Assembly: GCA_013812985.1 (NCBI GenBank)
Contig: JACCSN010000989.1
Coordinates: 1 to 5,813 of the forward strand
DNA length: 5,813 bases
Direction of reading: 5' to 3'
Origin: Hyphomicrobiales bacterium
GTDB taxonomy: Bacteria; Pseudomonadota; Alphaproteobacteria; Rhizobiales; Afifellaceae
The translations under genes were made by a program, and so were the position numbers. Under the pieces are notes generated by a model, which worked only from the letters and a program-made list of their open reading frames with translations, had not been told where the DNA came from and searched no databases. Positions 1-5,338 of the stretch are shown one piece after another (the stretch's first letter is position 1; each line of letters starts with the position of its first letter).

Positions 1-133
1 CCGATGTCATCGCTCCCTTGCGGTTGCGCCGCCAGTTCGTGTAGCCGACGATGCGCTTCGAGGCGTAATCCCGGAGCCGCATTTCGGGGACGGCACCGAG
101 ATGGACATCGGACAAATGCGCCAGGCGGAACAT
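1..133 (-). CDS. Metallophosphoesterase (calcineurin-like), N-terminal fragment cut by the left window edge
   Basis: Reading the minus strand from the ATG at 133-131 gives 44 residues beginning MFRLAHLSDVHLGAVPEM and running open to the edge. The segment LAHLSDVHLG is the first metal-binding block of calcineurin-like phosphoesterases; Asp9 and His11 form the D-x-H pair that binds the first metal ion. Family members are dinuclear-metal hydrolases of phosphomonoesters or phosphodiesters, including cyclic nucleotides and nucleic acids. The substrate cannot be told from this fragment. The remaining blocks (GD, GNH, H, GHxH) would lie to the left of the window. The gene diverges from the Nudix hydrolase, so the 102 bp between them should hold both promoters, though no clear promoter boxes are visible. 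The family call is firm because the motif sits at the expected extreme N-terminus. No signal peptide is seen, so a cytoplasmic enzyme is inferred. Confidence 0.85.
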   Translation of the reverse strand, partial: MFRLAHLSDVHLGAVPEMRLRDYASKRIVGYTNWRRNRKGAMTS

Positions 134-235
134 GGCCGGAGCCTAGCCGTGCCCGTCGCGGCGAGCCGGCGCGGCGCAGAGCAGGGCTGCCGGGCGTCCG
201 CCCTGCCAGCGCACCGGTAATTGGCGGCAGGACCC

Positions 236-706
236 ATGGCGCTGAAGCTCCATCACCACTTGCTGCAGCGCGGCTATCTCGCCGTCAGCCGGATTACTCG
301 CGGCATGACGCTCGGCGTCCGCGCCATGCTCCTGACCGACGCGAGCGTGTTCCTGGTGCGGCACAGCTACATGCCGGGATGGTACCTGCCGGGGGGAGGG
401 GTGGAAGCGGGCGAGAGCATCGCCGAAGCGCTGGCGCGGGAGATCATGGAAGAGGCCGGGGCTGCTCTGACCGGCCCGCCGGAGCTTTTCGGCGTCTACC
501 GCAACCGCCAGGCAGACCGCCGCGATCACGTCGCCCTCTTCGTCTGCCGCGCCTGGGAACAGCGCTCGGTTCCCAAGATCCCGAACCGCGAAATCGTCGC
601 GGCGGACCGGTTCCGGCTCGACGCGCTACCGGCAGAGACCACGCCGGCCACACGCGCGCGGATCAAGGAAGTCCTGTCCGGCGCTCCGCCCGCCGTGGAC
701 TGGTAG
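236..706 (+). CDS. Nudix hydrolase
   Basis: The product is a 156-aa single-domain Nudix protein. Such enzymes hydrolyse a nucleoside diphosphate linked to another moiety (X), using Mg2+ or Mn2+ in the cytoplasm. The full Nudix box G-x5-E-x7-R-E-U-x-E-E-x-G-U is present at residues 54-76: Gly54, Glu60, Arg68-Glu69, Glu72-Glu73 and Gly75. It is preceded by the usual WYLPGGG strand-turn, so the active site looks intact. The substrate cannot be assigned; housecleaning of oxidised or non-canonical nucleotides (MutT-like) is only one possibility. The frame is also open from a TTG at 221. The ATG at 236 is preferred because GGCAGGA lies just upstream, although the 3-nt spacing is short, and because no Shine-Dalgarno sequence precedes the TTG. 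The gene diverges from the metallophosphoesterase and ends 4 bp before the convergent hydroquinone reductase. Confidence 0.93.
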   Translation: MALKLHHHLLQRGYLAVSRITRGMTLGVRAMLLTDASVFLVRHSYMPGWYLPGGGVEAGESIAEALAREIMEEAGAALTGPPELFGVYRNRQADRRDHVALFVCRAWEQRSVPKIPNREIVAADRFRLDALPAETTPATRARIKEVLSGAPPAVDW

Positions 707-710
707 CGGG

Positions 711-1706
711 TCACGCCCGCACCGGAATGCCGTCGCCGCGGAAGCGGTCGCGGTCGTGCGGGGCGTCGAGGATCAGCAGCGGGCCGAGCGGCACGATCCG
801 GGTCGGGTTGATCTGGGCATGGCTGAAATAATAATGCTGCTTGATCTGGTCGAAGTTCACTGTCTCCTTCACGCCCGGCATCTGGAAGAGGTCCCGCAAA
901 TAACCTGAGAGGTTCCGGTAATCGGCGATCCGCAGCTGATTGCACTTGAAATGGCCATGGTAGACGGCGTCGAACCGCACCAAAGTCGTGAACAGTCGCC
1001 AATCCGATTCGGTCAGGCGATCGCGCACAAGGAAGCGTTGCTCGTCCAGCCGTGCGTCAAGCTCCTCCAGCGTATTGAAGAGCATGCGGGCCGCCTCGTC
1101 GTAGGCGTTTTGCGTGGTGGCGAAGCCGGCGCGGTAGACGCCGTTGTTCACCTTCTCGTAGACGGTGGCGTTGATTGCATCGATCTCCGGGCGGAGCGGC
1201 TCGGGATAGAAATCGAGCGAATCGTCGCCCCATTCATCGAAGGCTGAATTCAGCATCCGGATGATGTCGGCGGATTCGTTGTTGACGATCGTCTCGCGGC
1301 TCTTGTCCCAGAGCACCGGGACGGTCACGCGGCCGGAATATTTCGGGTCGGCCTTGAGGTAAATCGCGTAGAGCTGGCTTTTGCCGTAGAGGTCGTCCGG
1401 CCAGTCCCCGGAAAAGGTCCAGCCCTCCGACAGCATGTGCGGCTCGACGACGGAGACCCCGATCGCCTCAGCCAGCTTTTTCACGCGCCGAAAGATCAGC
1501 GTGCGGTGCGCCCAGGGGCAGGCGAGCGAGACATAGAGGTGGTACCGGTCGGGCTCGGCCTTGAAGCCGCCTTCGCCGGTCGGACCGGGCGAGCCGTCAA
1601 GCGTCACCCAGTTGCGGAAACGGGAATCCTGCCGGACGAACTGGCCGCCGCTCCTTGTGGTGTCGTACCACTTGTCCTGCCATTGGCCCTCGACAAGCAT
1701 GCCCAT
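711..1706 (-). CDS. yqjG: Glutathionyl-hydroquinone reductase (xi-class glutathione S-transferase, YqjG/ECM4/PcpF family)
   Basis: The 331-aa product matches the usual family length of about 320-330 aa. These cytoplasmic enzymes use glutathione to reduce glutathionyl-hydroquinones back to hydroquinones, and belong to quinone detoxification or aromatic catabolism. The N-terminal thioredoxin-like domain carries the family C-P-W-A motif with catalytic Cys63, the loop TVPVLW with the cis-proline at Pro130, and the glutathione-contacting NNESADI at 142-148. The helical domain has the hallmark NNGVYRAGFATTQNAY at 188-202, including Tyr191. The C-terminus has the characteristic YYFSHAQINPTRIVPLGP at 292-309. 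Together these leave little doubt about the family. The ATG at 1706 is chosen over a second ATG two codons later because GGAG (1718-1715 on the minus strand) sits 8 nt upstream. The in vivo quinone substrate is unknown, and no aromatic-degradation genes are visible nearby. Confidence 0.95.
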   Translation of the reverse strand: MGMLVEGQWQDKWYDTTRSGGQFVRQDSRFRNWVTLDGSPGPTGEGGFKAEPDRYHLYVSLACPWAHRTLIFRRVKKLAEAIGVSVVEPHMLSEGWTFSGDWPDDLYGKSQLYAIYLKADPKYSGRVTVPVLWDKSRETIVNNESADIIRMLNSAFDEWGDDSLDFYPEPLRPEIDAINATVYEKVNNGVYRAGFATTQNAYDEAARMLFNTLEELDARLDEQRFLVRDRLTESDWRLFTTLVRFDAVYHGHFKCNQLRIADYRNLSGYLRDLFQMPGVKETVNFDQIKQHYYFSHAQINPTRIVPLGPLLILDAPHDRDRFRGDGIPVRA

Positions 1707-1988
1707 ACGATATTCTCCAGGGCTGACCGCCGCGGCGATTGCTTCATGCCCGTCCGGCGCCGTTTCGGCAAGAACCGGGACAGGCTGAACGGCTCGCTGG
1801 CGCGGCTGTTCCAGCTTGTTGACGCCCGCTGACCATGGTAGGGCGCGCGCCCATGAGGGCGAACATGACCGGCCAGCCGCGACGACGCGAGACAGGCGCT
1901 GCCCGCGCCGAACCCACCGTCGCGCCGCCGAGCTGACGCCCCCGATCCGGGCGAGCCGCGGCCCCTAGACCAGAACCGCGGATTTCCG
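1707..1988. other. Intergenic region between divergent hydroquinone reductase and acetyltransferase genes
   Basis: These 282 bp should contain the promoters of both flanking genes. Frames open here show no recognisable protein motif, and their compositions look like out-of-frame GC-rich translation. A perfect 12-bp GC palindrome, GGGCGCGCGCCC, lies at 1841-1852. A weak sigma-70-like pair for the reductase, TTGCCG (1771-1766) and CATGAA (1748-1743) with a 17-bp spacer, can be read on the minus strand. It is too degenerate to annotate as a promoter. Confidence 0.5.
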
Positions 1989-2498
1989 ATGCCAGACGCG
2001 ACCAACACCCGGCCCGAACGGGACACCGACAATCTCGCCATAGAGGCGCTGCAGCGCGCGGCTTTCGGGCCGGGCGCCTATGCCCGCGCGGCCTTCCGGG
2101 TGCGCGAGCAGGCACCGCATGACCCGGCGCTGTCGCTTGTGGCGGAGCGGGACGGCGCGCTCATCGGCTCGGTTCGCATGACGCCGATTTCCGTCGGCGA
2201 GCGGCAGGGACTGCTGCTCGGCCCGCTCGTGGTCGACCCGTGCTGCAAGGGCGAGGGCCACGGCAAGGCTCTCGTCCGCCTCGCCTTGGAGACGGCCGAG
2301 GCCGCCGGCCATGACTTCGTGATCCTGGTCGGCGACCTCCCCTATTACGGCCCGCTCGGCTTCAAGCCGCTTCCCCCCAAGGCGGTGGCCTTGCCCGGCC
2401 CGGTCGATCCGGAGCGGCTCCTGGCGGCGGAGCTGCGGCCGGGGGCGGCGGAGGGGCTTGCCGGCATGGTGAAGGGCGTTCGCCGCGATGCTCCCTGA
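1989..2498 (+). CDS. GNAT-family N-acetyltransferase, YhbS-like
   Basis: The 169-aa product has the fold signature of Gcn5-related acetyltransferases, which move an acetyl group from acetyl-CoA to an amine. The core strand and acetyl-CoA loop (motif A) lie at residues 77-95, LGPLVVDPCCKGEGHGKAL. Here K-G-E-G-H-G stands in for the usual Q/R-x-x-G-x-G/A pyrophosphate-binding loop, and a Cys-Cys pair precedes it where small or polar residues are more common. YYGPLGFKPL at 119-128 is the late motif typical of the YhbS (COG3153) subgroup. No substrate can be named: family members act on small molecules, proteins or toxins. The ATG at 1989 has only a weak purine stretch upstream (GCGGA), so the start is moderately supported. 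The stop overlaps the start of the next GNAT gene by 11 nt, which suggests translational coupling. Confidence 0.9.
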   Translation: MPDATNTRPERDTDNLAIEALQRAAFGPGAYARAAFRVREQAPHDPALSLVAERDGALIGSVRMTPISVGERQGLLLGPLVVDPCCKGEGHGKALVRLALETAEAAGHDFVILVGDLPYYGPLGFKPLPPKAVALPGPVDPERLLAAELRPGAAEGLAGMVKGVRRDAP

Positions 2499-3077
2499 GT
2501 TCCGCACCGAGCGCCTGATCCTGCGCCGCAGAACCGCCGCGGACCTGGACGCCTCGATCGCTATGGACCGCGACCCCGAGGTCACCCGGTTCGTGTCCGG
2601 TCCGTGGGGCGACGAACGGGAGCACCGCGCCTTCGTCGGAACCGAATCAACTACGCCTATCCACCGGGCCCGGGTTATTGGTCGATCTCCCGGCAGCCGG
2701 GCGCGCGCCGGTTTCTCGGCTGGGTCATGCTCGTTCCGCTTGATCTGGCCGGGCCGGACATCGAGATCGGCTGGCGGCTCATTCGCGCCGAATGGGGGCG
2801 CGGCTATGCGACCGAAGCCGCCCGGCCCATCCTGGCGCATGCCTTTCAGACCATCCGGCTCCAGGAGGTCATGGCGGATATCGACGCGCGCAACACCGGG
2901 TCGAGACGGGTGGCGGAAAAGCTTGGCATGGCGGCGGCCGAGACCTCCTCGGGCGGCGCTTCGACGATCCGCTATGTTGCGCGGCGGGAATGCCGGTTAG
3001 GTTTGGCTGACATTTACCACGGCAACTTTGGTGCAAGGCCGCGGGAAATGACAGAAAGCAAAAACCCCGCCGGGTGA
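2488..3077 (+). pseudogene. RimJ/RimL-type GNAT acetyltransferase split by a frameshift near 2640
   Basis: The first frame, from the ATG at 2488, encodes a typical RimJ/RimL N-terminus, FRTERLILRRRTAADLD, and stays conserved-looking to AFVG at about 2640. After that this frame becomes Arg/Ser-rich nonsense and stops at 3000. The rest of the family pattern continues in another frame from 2640: NRINYAYPPGPGYWSI, then EIGWRLIRAEWGRGYATEAA (motif A) and NTGSRRVAEKLGM, ending at the TGA at 3075-3077. Adding one base after GTCGG (2635-2639) would restore a protein of 196 aa, slightly long for the family. The junction has no A/T-rich slippery heptamer and no long homopolymer, so programmed frameshifting is unlikely. 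A real one-base deletion or an assembly error fits better. As it reads, the 170-aa product would lack the acetyl-CoA site and be inactive. The start overlaps the upstream GNAT by 11 nt, and the restored frame ends inside the hairpin loop of the SWIB terminator. Confidence 0.82.
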
Positions 3078-3084
3078 GGCGGGG
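3060..3084 (-). terminator. Rho-independent terminator of the SWIB-domain gene
   Basis: On the minus strand CCCCGCC, a TCACCC loop and GGCGGGG form a perfect 7-bp GC stem (3084-3078 with 3071-3065). It is followed at once by TTTTT (3064-3060), then GC and three more T's. It starts 34 nt past the SWIB stop codon. The other strand has no T-run after the stem, so it should work as an intrinsic terminator in one direction only. Confidence 0.9.
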
Positions 3085-3118
3085 TGGCTGTAACAGCAGT
3101 GCAGGTTGGCTCACCGGA

Positions 3119-3448
3119 TCATTTCAAATGAGCCGCAAGATGCTTGTTCATCTCGAACATCGTGACCTTGTCCTTGCCGAAAACCGCCTTGAGCTTGTCG
3201 TCGCCGAGGATCTCACGGCGGTTCTCCGGGTTCTGCAGGTCGTTCTTCTTGATGTAATCCCAAACCTTCTTGACCATCTCCGGGCGGGGCAATGGGTCCC
3301 CTCCGACGATTTCCGCCAGCTCCTTGGACGGCTGCAAAGGCTTCATGAGAGCCGGATTGGCTGCTCGCTTCGCCGGACTGACCGACCCCTCGCCCTTCGA
3401 TTTCGACCCCTTTTTCGAGCTCGTTGCGGCGGTCTCTTTCTTCGCCAT
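3119..3448 (-). CDS. SWIB/MDM2 domain-containing protein
   Basis: The 109-aa product has two parts. Residues 1-30 form a Lys/Ser/Ala-rich, strongly basic and probably disordered tail, resembling histone-H1-like tails. Residues 33-109 form a SWIB/MDM2 fold, from ALMKPLQPSKELAEIVG through RPEMVKKVWDYIKKNDLQ and NRREILGDDKLKAVFG to FEMNKHLAAHL. In eukaryotes this domain occurs in SWI/SNF subunits and MDM2; in chlamydiae it occurs alone and fused to topoisomerase I. Stand-alone bacterial copies have no firmly established job, and a DNA- or nucleoid-associated role is inferred from the basic tail. The ATG at 3448 is supported by GGGGAA about 5 nt upstream. The gene is single, with its own terminator 34 nt past the stop. 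It diverges from the ABC transporter operon across a 351-bp gap. Confidence 0.92.
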   Translation of the reverse strand: MAKKETAATSSKKGSKSKGEGSVSPAKRAANPALMKPLQPSKELAEIVGGDPLPRPEMVKKVWDYIKKNDLQNPENRREILGDDKLKAVFGKDKVTMFEMNKHLAAHLK

Positions 3449-3470
3449 CGTGTTCCCCAGCTTGCGTTTG

Positions 3471-3491
3471 CTTAGCGGCGATCGCCGTAAG
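3471..3491. repeat. Palindrome upstream of the SWIB gene
   Basis: CGGCGATCGCCG at 3476-3487 is a perfect 12-bp palindrome. Allowing one unpaired G at 3475, the flanking CTTA (3471-3474) and TAAG (3488-3491) extend the symmetry. It begins 23 bp upstream of the SWIB start codon, so it could be an operator or a hairpin in the leader mRNA. The GCGATCGC core is also a frequent octamer in some GC-rich genomes, so chance is possible. The symmetry is certain; the function is not known. Confidence 0.5.
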
Positions 3492-3652
3492 ACGTTTCAT
3501 CAAAACTCACGCGGACGCCCGAGGGGACGCCTCCCCTTGATCTGAGGCAAAACGGCGGCAAGCGCAAATGGTTCTGCGGTTGCTGCGCTCGAAGCGGGAA
3601 AAGTGCCCGGCGCACACTCGGGGGCCTTGGCGCGTGGGTCGAGACTTGCGCG

Positions 3653-3694
3653 GGTCGAATGCCCCAGCCTCTGAGCACCCCGGCGCATTCGACC
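3653..3694. repeat. 10-bp perfect inverted repeat, candidate operator of the ABC transporter operon
   Basis: GGTCGAATGC (3653-3662) and GCATTCGACC (3685-3694) are exact reverse complements separated by 22 bp, giving a centre-to-centre distance of 32 bp, close to three helical turns. A third partial copy, GGTCGA, lies at 3637-3642, 16 bp before the first arm and in the same direction. The block sits 106-163 bp upstream of the binding-protein start. This arrangement suggests sites for a dimeric or looping regulator of uptake, but the regulator cannot be named. Confidence 0.55.
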
Positions 3695-3718
3695 GATTGC
3701 TTATTGCCGCCGCCGGGC

Positions 3719-3734
3719 TTGGCACGTAAGTTCC
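3719..3734 (+). promoter_or_regulatory. Sigma-54-like promoter sequence upstream of the binding-protein gene (weak -12)
   Basis: TTGGCACGTAAGTTCC carries a perfect -24 block (TTGGCACG) and the right spacing to the -12 block. That block reads TTCC instead of the consensus TTGC, so the highly conserved G of the -12 GC is missing. It lies about 65 bp upstream of the start codon, a reasonable position. RpoN control would fit a nitrogen-compound transporter, but the -12 mismatch makes this only a candidate. Confidence 0.28.
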
Positions 3735-3788
3735 CGTTGAGGTCGGGCGCCGCTCGCGCCCGGATCCGGGGCGAACCCGAAGAAACAT

Positions 3789-3794
3789 GGAGGA
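3789..3794 (+). promoter_or_regulatory. Strong Shine-Dalgarno sequence that fixes the binding-protein start
   Basis: GGAGGA lies 5 nt before the ATG at 3800. The same frame is open for 47 more codons upstream, so this site together with the Tat signal immediately after it decides the start at 3800. Confidence 0.88.
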
Positions 3795-3799
3795 AGATC

Positions 3800-5203
3800 A
3801 TGAGTGACCGCAACCCCAAGACGCCGAAGCCCGTTTCGCGGCGCGTGGTTCTGGGAGGCGCCGCCGCCGGAGCGGGGGCACTCGCCCTCTCCGGGATCGC
3901 GCCTCTCCACTTCGTTCGCGGCGCCTGGGCCCAGGATTACAAGCCGATCGGCAACTTCCCGGCCCGCACCGAGGGTTCGACCGTCAAGTTCGGCTTCGTC
4001 GTGCCGCAGACCGGCGCCTACGCCGACGAAGGGGCGGACGAGCTGCGCGCCTATGATCTCGCCGTCAAGCACCTGAACGAGGGCGGCGGCCTGCTGGAGA
4101 CGCTGAAGCCGTCCAATCTCAAGGGCAACGGCGTCCTCGGCAAGAAGATCGAATTCGTCATCGGCGACACGCAGACCAAGCCCGACACGGCCCGCGAGGT
4201 CGGCCAGCGCATGATCGAGCGCGATGGCGTCATCATGTTCACCGGCGGCTCGTCCTCGGCCGAGGCTGTCGCCCAGCAATATCTCGCCCAGGAAAAGGGT
4301 GTGATCTTCATGTGCGGGCTCACCCATTCCAACGACACCACCGGCAAGGACCGGCGGCGTTACGGCTTCCGCCATTTCTTCAACGCCTATATGTCCGGCA
4401 TCGCGCTCGGGCCGATCCTGGCCGAAGCCTACGGCAAGGACCGCCGTACCTTCCACCTGACGGCGGATTACACCTGGGGTCACACGCAATACGATTCCAT
4501 GAAGAACGCCACGGAGAAGGAGGGCTGGACGACCGTCAACAACATCATGACGCCGCTGGGCGCGCCGGACTTCTCGCAGTTCCTGACCGCGGCTCTCAAC
4601 TCCGACGCCGACGTGGTGGTTCTCAACCACTACGGCAAGGACATGATCAACTCGCTGACCCAGGCCGTGCAGTTCGGCATGCGCGACCTGCAGAAGAACG
4701 GCAAGGACGTGCAGGTCGTCGTGCCGCTCTATTCGGAGCTGATGGCCAAGGGCGCCGGCGACAACATCGAGGGCGTCTACGGCACCACCAACTGGAACGA
4801 CAAGCTCGATGACGAGGGCACCAAGCTGTTTGTGAAAGTGTTCACCGAGGCGCACGGCTTCCCGCCGTCGCAGGCGGCGCACACCGCCTACGTGCAAACG
4901 CTCCTCTACGCCAACGCCGTGGAGATGGCCGGCACCTTCTACCCGCCGGAAGTCATCAAGGCGCTGGAGGGCTTCGAGTTCGAAGGCGTGGCGCCCAACA
5001 AGCACGTCTACCGCGCCGAGGACCATCAGTGCTTCCACGACATCCTCGTCGTGCAGGGCAAGGCGCCCTCCGAGCGGACGACCGAGTATGACCTCCTGAA
5101 TATCGTCCGGCAGGTGCCGCGCGAGGAAGTGACCTACGACCCGAAGATTCCGGCCTTCGGCGGGCCGGCAGCCGAGCTTGGGCCCTACGAGCCGACCGCC
5201 TGA
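3800..5203 (+). CDS. ABC transporter substrate-binding protein, LivK-type (type I periplasmic binding fold), Tat-exported
   Basis: The 467-aa product is the periplasmic receptor of a branched-chain-amino-acid-type (HAAT family) importer. The N-terminus has a twin-arginine signal, SRRVVL at residues 13-18, a long Gly/Ala-rich hydrophobic stretch, and a likely cleavage site AWA|Q after residue 44. The mature protein shows type I binding-protein landmarks: the first strand FGFVVPQTGAYADEG (64-78), TGGSSSAEAVAQQ (148-160), TADYTWGH (221-228), PLGAPDFSQFL (252-262), GVYGTTNW (325-332), and the late YRAEDHQ (404-410). It is longer than classical LivK (about 370 aa). The substrate cannot be read from sequence; branched-chain amino acids, amides, urea or aromatic acids are all transported by relatives. 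The permease follows 135 bp downstream. Regulation may involve the inverted repeat and sigma-54-like site upstream and the hairpin just after the stop codon. Confidence 0.92.
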   Translation: MSDRNPKTPKPVSRRVVLGGAAAGAGALALSGIAPLHFVRGAWAQDYKPIGNFPARTEGSTVKFGFVVPQTGAYADEGADELRAYDLAVKHLNEGGGLLETLKPSNLKGNGVLGKKIEFVIGDTQTKPDTAREVGQRMIERDGVIMFTGGSSSAEAVAQQYLAQEKGVIFMCGLTHSNDTTGKDRRRYGFRHFFNAYMSGIALGPILAEAYGKDRRTFHLTADYTWGHTQYDSMKNATEKEGWTTVNNIMTPLGAPDFSQFLTAALNSDADVVVLNHYGKDMINSLTQAVQFGMRDLQKNGKDVQVVVPLYSELMAKGAGDNIEGVYGTTNWNDKLDDEGTKLFVKVFTEAHGFPPSQAAHTAYVQTLLYANAVEMAGTFYPPEVIKALEGFEFEGVAPNKHVYRAEDHQCFHDILVVQGKAPSERTTEYDLLNIVRQVPREEVTYDPKIPAFGGPAAELGPYEPTA

Positions 5204-5212
5204 CAAACGACC

Positions 5213-5236
5213 GGGCGGGCCTACCGCGGTCCGCCC
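5213..5236 (+). terminator. Stem-loop after the binding-protein gene (intercistronic attenuator or 3'-end stabiliser)
   Basis: GGGCGGGCC (5213-5221) and GGTCCGCCC (5228-5236) form a 9-bp stem with one G-T pair around a TACCGC loop, starting 9 nt after the stop codon. A T-rich but broken tract, TTCCTTGTTGT, follows. It may be a partial terminator that lets some transcription continue to the permease, or a structure protecting the binding-protein mRNA. Either would give more receptor than membrane protein, as is common in such operons. Confidence 0.7.
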
Positions 5237-5338
5237 TTCCTTGTTGTCTCGCCGGCGGTCGCGGCGTAGTGGCGGCCGCGGGACAGCATGTGAGGCACGA
5301 TACCCCGACCGGCAGGGCAGCGCCGGGCTGAGTGCATC

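Larger units (their letters stand above)
3449..3799. other. Intergenic regulatory region between the SWIB gene and the ABC transporter operon
   Basis: These 351 bp lie between divergent genes and contain no recognisable gene. In order they hold: a 12-bp palindrome near the SWIB start (3476-3487); a small GGGGA/TCCCC hairpin (about 3523-3536); a GGTCGA box (3637-3642); a 10-bp perfect inverted repeat (3653-3694); a sigma-54-like sequence (3719-3734); a 6-bp GC hairpin (3745-3761); a perfect palindrome CCCGGATCCGGG (3759-3770); and the Shine-Dalgarno sequence of the binding protein. The frame of that protein is open back to an ATG at 3659, but the residues encoded before 3800 do not look like a signal peptide. 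Confidence 0.7.

Noticed and set aside
706..720. GCGGG/CCCGC hairpin between the convergent Nudix and reductase genes as a terminator
   Set aside because: The stem is only 5 bp and has no T-tract on either strand.
4..831. A 275-codon plus-strand open frame over the phosphoesterase fragment, Nudix gene and end of the reductase
   Set aside because: It crosses three recognised genes in other frames or strands, and its Arg/Pro/Ser-rich translation is what out-of-frame GC-rich DNA gives.
1743..1771. Sigma-70-like promoter for the hydroquinone reductase on the minus strand (TTGCCG, 17 bp, CATGAA)
   Set aside because: Several mismatches in both boxes; such matches are frequent by chance, so it was not annotated.
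1841..1852. Palindrome GGGCGCGCGCCC as an operator
   Set aside because: It is a simple alternating GC word expected often in DNA of this composition, and no second copy or flanking symmetry without bulges was found.
2630..2650. Programmed -1 frameshift site in the second acetyltransferase
   Set aside because: The sequence around the switch (GTCGGAACCG) does not fit an X-XXY-YYZ slippery heptamer and no stimulatory structure stands out, so mutation or error is preferred.
1965..2840. A 291-codon minus-strand open frame opposite the two acetyltransferase genes
   Set aside because: The plus strand carries clear GNAT motifs over the same bases, while this translation shows no family pattern.
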